Of a stretch of DNA of 64,000 nt, positions 28,007 through 35,993 are shown in pieces. The stretch lies in NCBI GenBank assembly GCA_021802425.1, contig JAJZXJ010000009.1:4005-68004 (forward strand), in the 5' to 3' direction. The notes beneath the pieces are model-generated. The model made no database searches. It worked only from the letters and a program-made list of their open reading frames with translations, and was not told the DNA's origin. Origin of the DNA: Acidulodesulfobacterium sp021802425 (lineage in GTDB: Bacteria > SZUA-79 > Acidulodesulfobacterales > Acidulodesulfobacteraceae). A program made the translations under genes and the position numbers. Numbering within the stretch: the stretch's first letter is position 1; each line of letters opens with the position of its first letter.

Positions 28007-30550
28007 ATGGATTTTGAGGAGTTAAAAAGTGAGAAGTTTTTGCGCGTCAAAGATAACAGGCTGATGAAAATAAAACCTGACCATCGTCCGCAAGAATCAT
28101 CCAAAGATTACGATACCGTTCGTTATTCCACCTGCACCAATATGTGCGAAAGCGGCTGCGGGCTTAAAATATTTTTAAAGGACGGTAAGATTGTCGATGT
28201 AATGGGTGATTCGGAGCATCCCCAGAACAGGGGCGGGCTTTGTTCAAAAGGCGTCGGGCAGATTCAATGGTGGTATGACCCCTTAAGGGTGCATTATCCT
28301 GTGATGAGAAAATCGTTAACCGATGATTTTAAGAGAGTCTCATGGGATGATGCCCTCGATTTTGCCGCCGAAGGGTTAATTAAATTAACCAAAGAATACG
28401 GACCTGAGGCCTTGACGGTTTTTAGAACGGGAAGGTCTTCCTTTGGAAACAAAGAGGGGGGTGCAAGGTTTGGAAAAATATTCGGCACTCCTAATGTTTA
28501 CGGACAGGGTCCTATTTGCTGCGAAAGTCCCGGCGTATCGATGAACTATGTCTTTGGCGCAAAAGGTCTTGGCAGGCTTATGAATCCGTCCCAGGACTGG
28601 AAGAATTCAAAATGCATTTTAGTCGTGGGAACAAATATGGCGGCTCAGGAAACAATAACTATGACCCATCTTTTAGATGCCAGAGATAACGGAGCGTTCG
28701 TAATAGGTGTTGACCCCCGCTTTAACGCAACATTGTCGAAGTGCGATATTGGAATGAGAATTCGTTCCGGTTCGGATGCAATTTTGTTCCTTGCAATGGG
28801 GAATATTATAATAAAAGAAAAGCTTTACGATAAAGAGTTTGTCGATAAGTGGGTTACCGGATTTGAAGAGTACGCCAAAGAATGCGCTCAATGGACACCC
28901 GAAAGGGCGGAAAAGCTTACATATGTGCCTAAAGAAATGATTATAGAGGCAGCAAGAAGATTCGGTTCTGCAAGGCCTGCATCGGTTACCGGCAACTTAG
29001 GCACCGCGCAGATTTATAACTCTAACAATGTAAACAGATCTATCGCGGCTCTTTTAGCCCTTACAGGTTCTATAGGCGTTAAAGGCGGCGGTTGGAACTG
29101 GCTTCATAATTGCCGTCCTCCGCTAAATTACGGAAACGATTTAAAAGTTTTGCCCGAGTCTAAAAGGCCTCAGATAACCGATAAATTAATATCATGGGGG
29201 GACAGTTCCGTTCCAGCCATAATAAATGCGATGATGTATGAAAAACCGTATCCGGTTAAAGGCATAATATGGAACGGCGATCATCTGCCCCAGTTTCCGA
29301 ATTCATGGAAAATGGAAGAGGCGATGAAGAGGAATATCATAAATATTCATCTTTCTATATACCCGAACCATACATACATGTTCAGCCATGTCGCATTTCC
29401 GATAGCGATTTCCGTGGAAACCGACAGTATCTGCCATCACGGCAATAACAGATTATTACAGTGGCACAACAAAATAATACCTTATCAGCATGAACACAGG
29501 GCTGATATCGATGTTTTTGACGGTCTGGCAAAAAGACTCAAAGGGCAAATAGGACATTTTGATAAGGTCGAGTTCAATCCATGGGGCTATTATGAAGATG
29601 GTCCAGATAAAGGAAGGGTTAACGAAATTAAGATGACCGACTTCTTTAATGAGCAGGAGCCGCTTACAAGAGGTATTACTTATGATGTTTTAAATCCTGA
29701 AAAAAATCCCAAGGGCGGGCTTATGTGGCCTGTCCTCTCAAAGAAAGAGGCCGTGTTCCAGGATGACGAAGCGGTATTAAGAGGAAAATGGATAATGTAT
29801 AAAGAGGGAGAAAACTATCCCGAATCCGATAAAAGGTTTCCAACCCCGTCAGGAAAAATCGAACTTGCCTCAAAGGCATTGGAAAAAATCGGCTGGTATA
29901 GCGTCCCAACCCAGGTTGAGGGATCGGAATCCCCCCTCGGAAATCTCGAAAGGGCCAAAAAGTTTCCATTGGTGTTAAATACAACGCGTATTGCTCAGTC
30001 CTTCCATGAAGGCGGACACTGGTGGCCTTGGAACGACGAACTCGAACCCGATAGGAATATCGAAATAAACCCTGAAACCGCCGCTGTTATGGGTATCGAG
30101 GATGGAGACATGGTTATCGTAGAAAATGACAGAGGCTGGGTAGAGGGTCCGGCATGGGTTACGGAGATGGTTCCTGAAGACGGGATATGGGCAAACTTCG
30201 GGTTTGACAGGTATCAGCCCTTTCATCCGTACGAGTCTATTAATACCGTTATAGACGATATAATAAAAGACCCTGTTTATAGCCAGATACAATTTAAGGC
30301 TATCCTTTGCAGGGTTTATAGAAAGGGCGACTCTAATCCTGATGAGACTGCCAAAAGGGTCACGGAATTCTTGCAAAAGAAATTCCCGGAGGTTTGGGAT
30401 CCAAAGTTTCAGGATAAAAATGTTATCGTCGGAAAATGGAAGGATCACTGGAAGGAATACCATGAGCTTAGCATAGGGTGGAAGAAGCTTGTAAACTTCA
30501 AAGAACCCGTAGAATGTACGCCTGATTCCTGTGATGTCCGCAGATATTAA
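28007..30550 (+). CDS. Molybdopterin oxidoreductase, DMSO reductase superfamily, catalytic subunit
   Basis: 847 residues, strong ribosome site (TGGAGG). The N-terminal [4Fe-4S] site is STCTNMCESGCG...GGLCSKG (C-x3-C-x3-C-x~27-C), followed by the bis-MGD fold: GTNMAAQET, GVDPRFN, GNLGTAQIYNSNNVNR, TPSGKIEL and the C-terminal cofactor-binding domain (EINPETAAVMGIEDGDMVIV). The likely metal ligand is a Cys in GPICCESPGVS; there is no in-frame TGA, so no selenocysteine. There is no Tat signal, so it is cytoplasmic, unlike Psr/Phs/Ttr enzymes. It resembles no enzyme of known substrate closely enough for me to name. The C-terminus ends in a Cys pair (CTPDSC). Confidence 0.9.
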   Translation: MDFEELKSEKFLRVKDNRLMKIKPDHRPQESSKDYDTVRYSTCTNMCESGCGLKIFLKDGKIVDVMGDSEHPQNRGGLCSKGVGQIQWWYDPLRVHYPVMRKSLTDDFKRVSWDDALDFAAEGLIKLTKEYGPEALTVFRTGRSSFGNKEGGARFGKIFGTPNVYGQGPICCESPGVSMNYVFGAKGLGRLMNPSQDWKNSKCILVVGTNMAAQETITMTHLLDARDNGAFVIGVDPRFNATLSKCDIGMRIRSGSDAILFLAMGNIIIKEKLYDKEFVDKWVTGFEEYAKECAQWTPERAEKLTYVPKEMIIEAARRFGSARPASVTGNLGTAQIYNSNNVNRSIAALLALTGSIGVKGGGWNWLHNCRPPLNYGNDLKVLPESKRPQITDKLISWGDSSVPAIINAMMYEKPYPVKGIIWNGDHLPQFPNSWKMEEAMKRNIINIHLSIYPNHTYMFSHVAFPIAISVETDSICHHGNNRLLQWHNKIIPYQHEHRADIDVFDGLAKRLKGQIGHFDKVEFNPWGYYEDGPDKGRVNEIKMTDFFNEQEPLTRGITYDVLNPEKNPKGGLMWPVLSKKEAVFQDDEAVLRGKWIMYKEGENYPESDKRFPTPSGKIELASKALEKIGWYSVPTQVEGSESPLGNLERAKKFPLVLNTTRIAQSFHEGGHWWPWNDELEPDRNIEINPETAAVMGIEDGDMVIVENDRGWVEGPAWVTEMVPEDGIWANFGFDRYQPFHPYESINTVIDDIIKDPVYSQIQFKAILCRVYRKGDSNPDETAKRVTEFLQKKFPEVWDPKFQDKNVIVGKWKDHWKEYHELSIGWKKLVNFKEPVECTPDSCDVRRY

Positions 30551-30570
30551 CATTATAAATAAAATAATAC

Positions 30571-30607
30571 GCCCGGTTGCGGCAATGAAAGCTGCCGCAG
30601 CCCGGCT
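30571..30607 (+). terminator. GC-rich hairpin between the Mo enzyme and its ferredoxin gene
   Basis: GCCCGGTTGCGGCA pairs with TGCCGCAGCCCGGC (one G-T). No clear T run follows, so it may be an mRNA-processing or stabilising hairpin instead of a full terminator. Confidence 0.6.
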
Positions 30608-30681
30608 CTTATAAATTTATTTATAAAAATATAAAACATCGATTAAATTAATTAAATAAAATTAAAATTAGGAGTATAGAT

Positions 30682-31335
30682 ATGTCATCAGAATATGGAT
30701 TCGATAGGTTTCATCTTGGAGAGGAAAGAGCGTCCAGGATTACGCTTCAATCTTCCACTCCAAAATATTCAATGAAAGTAAATGTGGATAGGTGTATAGG
30801 CTGTATGTCATGCGAAGTGTCATGTAAAAAGGAGCACAATCTTCCCGTTGGTCCCCGCAGAATGAGAGTCATTCAGGTCGGACCTTATTTCGTAAAAAAA
30901 GGACAGCTAAAAACAGTGTATCTGCCTATGAACTGCTTTCATTGCGACGACGCAGCCTGCGTAAAAGCCTGCCCGACCGGGTCTATGCAAAAACGCGCCG
31001 ACGGTATCGTGTTTAACGACCCGAATACATGTATCGGGTGTAAATCCTGCATCCATGCCTGTCCGTTCGGTTCTCCCCAGTTTAACGATGCAACGGGAAA
31101 GGTCACAAAGTGCGATTATTGCAAACACAGGGTTGACGAAGGGCTTTTGCCGGCATGCGTTACGCTTTGTTCGACCGATGCATTATGGTTTGGCAATATA
31201 AACAGGATATCGACAATCGATAGGGAAAAGACGGCAAGGAAACTGACCGAACATCTTTTTGGATTTGTTACGCCTCATTCGACGATGGGTACTTCCAGTG
31301 TACAGGACACGGAAAACACCGTCAAGGTCGGCTAA
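30682..31335 (+). CDS. Four-cluster ferredoxin subunit, DmsB/PsrB type
   Basis: 217 residues with four cysteine groups: CIGCMSCEVSC, CFHCDDAACVKACP, CIGCKSCIHACP and CDYCKHRV...CVTLC. This is the standard layout of the electron-transfer subunit of DMSO-reductase-family enzymes, holding four [4Fe-4S] clusters. GGAG lies before the start. It should pass electrons between the Mo enzyme encoded just upstream and another carrier. No membrane anchor gene (DmsC/NrfD type) is nearby, in keeping with a soluble complex. It is flanked by hairpins at 30571 and 31345. Confidence 0.9.
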   Translation: MSSEYGFDRFHLGEERASRITLQSSTPKYSMKVNVDRCIGCMSCEVSCKKEHNLPVGPRRMRVIQVGPYFVKKGQLKTVYLPMNCFHCDDAACVKACPTGSMQKRADGIVFNDPNTCIGCKSCIHACPFGSPQFNDATGKVTKCDYCKHRVDEGLLPACVTLCSTDALWFGNINRISTIDREKTARKLTEHLFGFVTPHSTMGTSSVQDTENTVKVG

Positions 31336-31344
31336 AATTCTTTG

Positions 31345-31375
31345 CGGCGGCTCGTGTCGCAGCCGCCGGATTTTT
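31345..31375 (+). terminator. Rho-independent terminator after the ferredoxin gene
   Basis: CGGCGGCT and AGCCGCCG form a strong GC stem with a CGTGTCGC loop, followed by GATTTTTAATTTT. It separates the ferredoxin gene from the following small gene. Confidence 0.8.
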
Positions 31376-31423
31376 AATTTTAATGATTAATTATTTTGAA
31401 ACTTAAAAGAAGGAGGATTTTAT

Positions 31424-31669
31424 ATGGCAGATATTGGAGTTGTTGGAACCATTTATAACGCGCCGATAAGGGTTGAATATATTAACGGAGACTTCGATAA
31501 GGCCGAAGAAATTCTAAAAAAAGCCGATATTCATATTGTAGGAAGGAATGTTGCAAGCGTGACGCCTTATCATGCTACTATATTCGTTGGTTTAAAAGAT
31601 GAAGAAAAGGCAATAAATTTAGTTAAAAAAGCAGGCATTAAGACTTATGCGGTAGAGCCATACTTTTAA
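31424..31669 (+). CDS. Small protein of predicted ferredoxin-like/ACT-like fold, unknown function
   Basis: 81 residues with a very good ribosome site (AAGGAGG). I do not recognise the family. The predicted order is strand-helix-strand-strand-helix-strand: PIRVEYI, FDKAEEILKKA, IHIVGRNVASV, HATIFVGL, EEKAINLVKKA, KTYAVEP. This is the ferredoxin-like arrangement seen in ACT domains. It has no Cys. It sits alone between two terminators, between the Mo enzyme genes and moeA. It may be a small subunit or regulator of the Mo enzyme. Confidence 0.65.
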   Translation: MADIGVVGTIYNAPIRVEYINGDFDKAEEILKKADIHIVGRNVASVTPYHATIFVGLKDEEKAINLVKKAGIKTYAVEPYF

Positions 31670-31722
31670 TTAAGCTTGATTTCGCTGTTTCACTATAGCT
31701 TGGATTAAAATTAAACTATTAT

Positions 31723-31751
31723 GCCGGCAGGTTATTTTATGCCGGCTTTTT
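31723..31751 (+). terminator. Terminator 12 bp before moeA
   Basis: GCCGGCA (31723-31729) pairs with TGCCGGC (31740-31746), followed by TTTTT. It ends the small gene. Since moeA starts at 31764, any moeA transcript must start at or inside this hairpin or read through it. Confidence 0.75.
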
Positions 31752-31763
31752 ATTCATAAAAAT

Positions 31764-33050
31764 ATGCAGGGTAAAATAACGCAGGATTTATTAAAATCAG
31801 CCTTTGAGAATATAAAAAGGATAGAATTATCGGAAGAATTACCTGTTGAGGATAGCTTAAACAGGATTATATCCGAAGATATTGTTCCTGCGAATAATGT
31901 TCCTCCGTTTGTCAGGTCTGCGGTTGACGGTTTTGCTTTAATGTATTCCGATGTTTCCGAAAAAAAATTGGACAGATTTAAAGTTAAAAGTCAAATCACC
32001 GCCGGTTACCCGGGTGAATTAAAGCCTTTAATTTCAGGCGAAGCGGCCTTTGTGACTACGGGCGCCCCTGTCCCTCCTAATGCAGACAGCGTAATCTTAA
32101 TCGAAGACGCCGATGAATATTCCGGCGGACAAATGATATATAGAAAAAAAATAGAAAAGGGTTCCTATATATCTCCTGTCGGCGACGACATTAAAGCGGG
32201 AGAATTACTTTTTAGAAAAGGACATAAGATAAGAATTTGCGATATTGCGGCGCTATCCGGCATCGGGTTGAAATATGTTTCCGTTTACAAAAAACCTGTG
32301 GTGGGAATATTATCCGGCGGAAATGAACTGGCATCCCCCGGAGAAGACATAAGCGGCAATAAAATTTATGATATAAATACGACGGTTCTTAAATCCCTTA
32401 TTAAAGATGCCGGCGGTATTCCCGAGGTTATCGGAGTGATGGAGGATAAATTAGATAAATTAATCGATACCCTTTCCTATTCCGATAAATCCAAAAAATA
32501 TGACTTGATAATTTCAACCGGCGGCACGGGCGCCAGTTTTTTAGTTTTAGAAAATAAAGAAATTACCAACTTTTATGATTTGATGCCGTCCGCTATCGAA
32601 AAGACGGGAAAACTTCTGTTCCATGGAGTTAAGCTTGTGCCGGGCAAGCCTACATCTTTCGGGGTTTTAAATTATGGAACGCCTATATTTGCTCTTGCAG
32701 GCTGGCCGTATTCGGCTATAATAACATTTGATATCTTTGTAAGACCTTATATACAAAAGATGATGAATAGCGAAAATATTTATAAAAAATATCCGGCGGT
32801 TTTTGCCAAACTTACGGAGGATGCGTCATCCGAAGAGGGCGTCAGGAAATATTTTCAGGTTAAAATAGCTCAGGAGGATGGCGTTTTGCTTGCCTCCGTT
32901 ATACCGTCTCCCAAACCCCCCTCAGCGGCAAGGTCTTTAAGTCCTATGATCAAGGCGGCGGGAAGTTTTGTTATGGATGAAAATACAACCGTTATTAAGG
33001 CTGGAAGCACTGTAGAAGTCACATTAAACGATTACGATATTATCAGGTAA
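31764..33050 (+). CDS. moeA: MoeA-like molybdopterin molybdotransferase, divergent
   Basis: 428 residues. MoeA inserts molybdenum (or tungsten) into adenylated molybdopterin. Recognisable blocks: VRSAVDGFALMYSD, TTGAPVPPNADSVILIEDAD, SGGNELASPGE and LVPGKPTSFGVL. Two usually conserved blocks are altered: the GGVSVGD loop reads GGTGASFLVLEN, and GLPGNPVS reads ALAGWPYSA. It could be a specialised paralogue, possibly for the local enzyme. There is no Shine-Dalgarno; the ATG follows a terminator by 12 bases. The moaA-like gene starts 2 bp after its stop. Confidence 0.85.
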   Translation: MQGKITQDLLKSAFENIKRIELSEELPVEDSLNRIISEDIVPANNVPPFVRSAVDGFALMYSDVSEKKLDRFKVKSQITAGYPGELKPLISGEAAFVTTGAPVPPNADSVILIEDADEYSGGQMIYRKKIEKGSYISPVGDDIKAGELLFRKGHKIRICDIAALSGIGLKYVSVYKKPVVGILSGGNELASPGEDISGNKIYDINTTVLKSLIKDAGGIPEVIGVMEDKLDKLIDTLSYSDKSKKYDLIISTGGTGASFLVLENKEITNFYDLMPSAIEKTGKLLFHGVKLVPGKPTSFGVLNYGTPIFALAGWPYSAIITFDIFVRPYIQKMMNSENIYKKYPAVFAKLTEDASSEEGVRKYFQVKIAQEDGVLLASVIPSPKPPSAARSLSPMIKAAGSFVMDENTTVIKAGSTVEVTLNDYDIIR

Positions 33051-33052
33051 AA

Positions 33053-33895
33053 ATGAGACCGTTTTTATTCAGGACATTTACCGGCAAAGAAGAATTTCAA
33101 ACCGGTAAATTCGAATTTAAAATACCTTCTTTGAGAATATCTCTTGCGGGTAATTGCAACGAGAAGTGTTTTTATTGTCATAACGAGGGGATTTCGTCAA
33201 AAATGCCTCAGGTTATTCAAACAGGGGACATAATCAACACGATATATTCGGTAAAAGATTACGGGTTGAGAAAGGTAAAGCTTACCGGCGGAGAGCCGCT
33301 TTTGTTTAAGGATTTGAAGAATCTCTTATACGGCGTGAAGCATATCGGAGACATAGACATATTTATTACGACTAACGGAACGCTTATAAAAAAAAGAATA
33401 AAAGATTTAAGCCCGAACATAATAAGTAAAATATCGGTGAGCCTCGATACGCTGAATGAAGAAAATTATAAATTCATTACAGGTAAAAACTTGCTTAACG
33501 ATGTTTTATCGGGACTTGATCTTTTAAAAAAAAACGGATACAGGGTCGAGATAGATAACCTGTTGTTAAAGGGTTTAAATACGGATAAACGAAGCTTAAA
33601 AAACATTATAGATTACTGCGCGAAAAATCAATTTGACCTGCAGTTTATCGAATTATCGGATAAAACAACGGCAGATATTTACGAAAAATATTATGCCGAC
33701 CCGATTACAACATTACGAAAAATCGGTTTAGATTTTAATGCCGAAAAAATAAACGACAGGAAGTTTTTTAAAATAAATGGAATTAAAGCAACCCTTTGCA
33801 AAAACATAAAAAATTTGCGCGAATCTTCCAGCGGCAGATGCTCAGGCTTAAGGCTTCTTCCAAACGGCTGTCTAAAAGATTTTTTTTATGAATAA
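33053..33895 (+). CDS. moaA: MoaA-like radical SAM protein with shortened C-terminus
   Basis: 280 residues against about 330 for typical MoaA, which makes cyclic pyranopterin precursor from GTP. The radical SAM motif is CNEKCFYC (Cys 35, 39, 42), with KLTGGEPLLF, ISVSLDTLNEENYKFITG and IDNLLLKGLN as in MoaA. The C-terminal cluster region keeps three Cys (ATLCKNI, GRCSGLRLLPNGC) but the spacing differs, and the protein stops right after, lacking the terminal Gly-Gly tail needed for the GTP rearrangement. Other frames beyond the stop give no extension, so it is not a simple frameshift. It may act on a related substrate. Confidence 0.8.
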   Translation: MRPFLFRTFTGKEEFQTGKFEFKIPSLRISLAGNCNEKCFYCHNEGISSKMPQVIQTGDIINTIYSVKDYGLRKVKLTGGEPLLFKDLKNLLYGVKHIGDIDIFITTNGTLIKKRIKDLSPNIISKISVSLDTLNEENYKFITGKNLLNDVLSGLDLLKKNGYRVEIDNLLLKGLNTDKRSLKNIIDYCAKNQFDLQFIELSDKTTADIYEKYYADPITTLRKIGLDFNAEKINDRKFFKINGIKATLCKNIKNLRESSSGRCSGLRLLPNGCLKDFFYE

Positions 33896-33914
33896 TTTAA
33901 GAGGTTTATAGGCT

Positions 33915-34403
33915 ATGATAGTAGAACTAATCGGGAAAGAGGCCGATTTAACATTCGAATGCATGCACATCGTGCCGGGAAAAGGCGATTGCTCAAGGAT
34001 ACATCCCCATTTTCATTATGTCGATGTTCTGGTTGACGGCGAGTTTGACGATAAAAGAAGGATTGTTCATTTATATAAGTTGAAAGCCGCGATTAAAAGA
34101 ATATGCGCTGCTTTTGAAGATAGAATTCTGGTTGCAAATTATCCCGAAAGTGTTCAGCGCATTGAGGATAAAGATTCGCATTACAGGATAGAAATAAATA
34201 ATAAACTTTACCTGATTCCTAAAGCCGATATTTTTAAAATCGAAATTCCGTCTCTGAACATCGAAGACCTCACGGTTTACTTCGCTCAAGAGCTTGCCCG
34301 CGATCTGAGGGAAGACGAATTATTTAAAACGCTTAACTATGTTGAGGTTACACTCAGCGAAGGACACGGTCAACGCGGAAAATTGCGTTTGGATTTGAAA
34401 TGA
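33915..34403 (+). CDS. 6-pyruvoyl-tetrahydropterin synthase / QueD-like protein
   Basis: 162 residues. The zinc-binding His pattern of the T-fold PTPS family is visible: TFECMH, then CSRIHPHFHYVDVLVDGE (Cys-x3-His-x-His), with IPSLNIEDLTVYFAQEL and YVEVTLSEGHGQRG in place of the usual PTxEN and VxVxET blocks. PTPS/QueD proteins act on dihydroneopterin triphosphate or related pterins. It lies 19 bp after the moaA-like gene and overlaps the mobA-like gene by 4 bp, so it is coupled to a pterin-cofactor operon. No other queuosine or folate gene is nearby. The exact reaction is unknown. Confidence 0.75.
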   Translation: MIVELIGKEADLTFECMHIVPGKGDCSRIHPHFHYVDVLVDGEFDDKRRIVHLYKLKAAIKRICAAFEDRILVANYPESVQRIEDKDSHYRIEINNKLYLIPKADIFKIEIPSLNIEDLTVYFAQELARDLREDELFKTLNYVEVTLSEGHGQRGKLRLDLK

Positions 34404-35401
34404 TTAAGCAACATAAGGAATTAAGCTGCCTTATTCTTGCGGGCGGCGAATCCAAAAGGTTTGGGGAAAATAAGGCGCTATTTCATTTTGCAGGACTTGC
34501 ATTTATTGAAAGGGCATTAAATGTCGCATTGGATGTCAGCGCCGATATAGTTATATCCGTCAGGGAAGAGATACAAAAAAAAGAGTATGGCTTGGCGGTA
34601 GATAAAATAATTAAAAAAAGATGCGGAAAAAATAAAAAAGAAAAATTTAATATTAAGTTAATTTCCGATGATATAAATTGCGGACTCAGGGGTCCCGTCA
34701 AGGGTATTTTTAGTTCCATTAAGAGTCTGACAGGCGAATTTATTTTGGTCATGGAGTGCGATGCCCCGTTTTTTAATACGGAGGCTGCAAGGGCGCTGAT
34801 AAGCAAGGCTAAAGCAGAGAAGGCCGGGGCTGTTGTGCCGCTGTGGCCGGATTCCGTTGTCGAACCTTTGCTTGCATGCTATAAAAGAAAGGATGTTATT
34901 CATATATTAGACTTGCTCAATAATTATTCTCTCAGCTTAAAAGATGATTTTTTGTTTAACGATGCGGTAAATATTTTAAGGCTTCTGCCATCCGTGTATT
35001 ATTATTCTATTTTGGATATAGCCGAAAATAGCCCAAATCTGCCGCCTTATATATTTATAAATATAAATAATAAACAGGATTTAGATAAAATGGCGAAAGA
35101 TAAAAAAGTATTTTCGGCATATAATAAATCTTTAATGAAAGATAATGCAAAAAGTGTTAAAATTAGAAAAGTAAACAAATTTTTTGATGTCAAAAACCCT
35201 AAAAACATACCTTACGGTATTATGGCAAAGGCGCTATATTATTGGTGGGTTTATGCTACAACAAAGAATTATATATATTTTGAAAAATCTATCGGTTTTT
35301 TTAAAAAGGACAGCGCCGTTTATCTTAAAAACGGATTAAATTTTATGGGCAATAAATTAATAAAAATATTGCCGGATTTGAAGAATATAATAACATTATA
35401 A
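34400..35401 (+). CDS. mobA: MobA-like molybdenum cofactor guanylyltransferase with extra C-terminal domain
   Basis: 333 residues; MobA is usually near 200. Residues 1-235 match the nucleotidyltransferase: LILAGGESKRFGENKAL, RGPVKGIFSSIKSLTG, LVMECDAPFF and IFININNKQDL. The remaining ~95 residues are Lys/Tyr-rich, with an aromatic stretch (ALYYWWVYATTKNYIYFEKS) that I do not recognise. MobA attaches GMP to molybdopterin, forming the MGD used by DMSO-reductase-family enzymes such as the one at 28007. It overlaps the PTPS-like gene by 4 bp (ATGA). Confidence 0.82.
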   Translation: MIKQHKELSCLILAGGESKRFGENKALFHFAGLAFIERALNVALDVSADIVISVREEIQKKEYGLAVDKIIKKRCGKNKKEKFNIKLISDDINCGLRGPVKGIFSSIKSLTGEFILVMECDAPFFNTEAARALISKAKAEKAGAVVPLWPDSVVEPLLACYKRKDVIHILDLLNNYSLSLKDDFLFNDAVNILRLLPSVYYYSILDIAENSPNLPPYIFININNKQDLDKMAKDKKVFSAYNKSLMKDNAKSVKIRKVNKFFDVKNPKNIPYGIMAKALYYWWVYATTKNYIYFEKSIGFFKKDSAVYLKNGLNFMGNKLIKILPDLKNIITL

Positions 35402-35421
35402 TAATATAATAAGAGGTTTTT

Positions 35422-35976
35422 ATGAATAAAAATAAACTTACCAACCTAAAAGAAGATCTCAAGAAAAATCAGATCGAAATAATGCTTTATCCCTCGAAAT
35501 GCAACGGTTGCGAGGGCGAAGAATTTATGGCCTGCGTTAAGGCATGCGAAACGCATATGAGAGAGAAATACGGTTCTAAATATGCAGGGGCAAGGATTAA
35601 TATAAAGAAAAAGGCCGATAAATTTTTTCCGATAATATGCCATAATTGCGAGGAAGCGCCATGCGTGGATGCCTGCATGCCCGGAGCAAGATATAAGGAC
35701 ATGGAGACGGGCTGGACTGTTACCAATTATAAAAAATGCGTCGGCTGCTGGATGTGCGTGATGTCATGTCCGTTCGGGGCCATTGAAAGGGTGGGGAAGG
35801 ATCATTTTGCCGCAAAGTGCGACGGATGCATTGACGAAGATGCCCCAAAGTGCGCCCTCGCATGTAAAAAAGGGGCGTTAAAGCGGACTGGGATTAAAAA
35901 CTATTCTTATGAAAGAAGACTTATGGTTGCAAAAAAAATTTACGGTCCATATATAAAATCCAACATAAAAGGATAA
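35422..35976 (+). CDS. CooF/HycB-like polyferredoxin
   Basis: 184 residues with four cysteine groups, the first unusual: CNGCEGEEFMACVKAC, CHNCEEAPCVDACMPGA, CVGCWMCVMSCPFGA and CDGCIDEDAPKCALACKKGA. The layout is that of four-cluster ferredoxins such as CooF. It is followed 17 bp later by an FAD/NAD oxidoreductase, a pairing seen beside carbon monoxide dehydrogenases and other redox enzymes; no CO dehydrogenase is in this window. It probably links that flavoprotein to the local Mo enzyme (inference). Confidence 0.87.
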   Translation: MNKNKLTNLKEDLKKNQIEIMLYPSKCNGCEGEEFMACVKACETHMREKYGSKYAGARINIKKKADKFFPIICHNCEEAPCVDACMPGARYKDMETGWTVTNYKKCVGCWMCVMSCPFGAIERVGKDHFAAKCDGCIDEDAPKCALACKKGALKRTGIKNYSYERRLMVAKKIYGPYIKSNIKG

Positions 35977-35993
35977 AAAAAGGGGATTAGATT

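Noticed and set aside
28007..30550. Selenocysteine codon in the Mo enzyme
   Set aside because: The frame has no internal TGA, and the ligand region encodes two Cys.
33870..33940. Frameshift in the poly-T stretch as the cause of the short MoaA
   Set aside because: Neither of the other two frames after the stop continues with MoaA-like sequence or a Gly-Gly tail.
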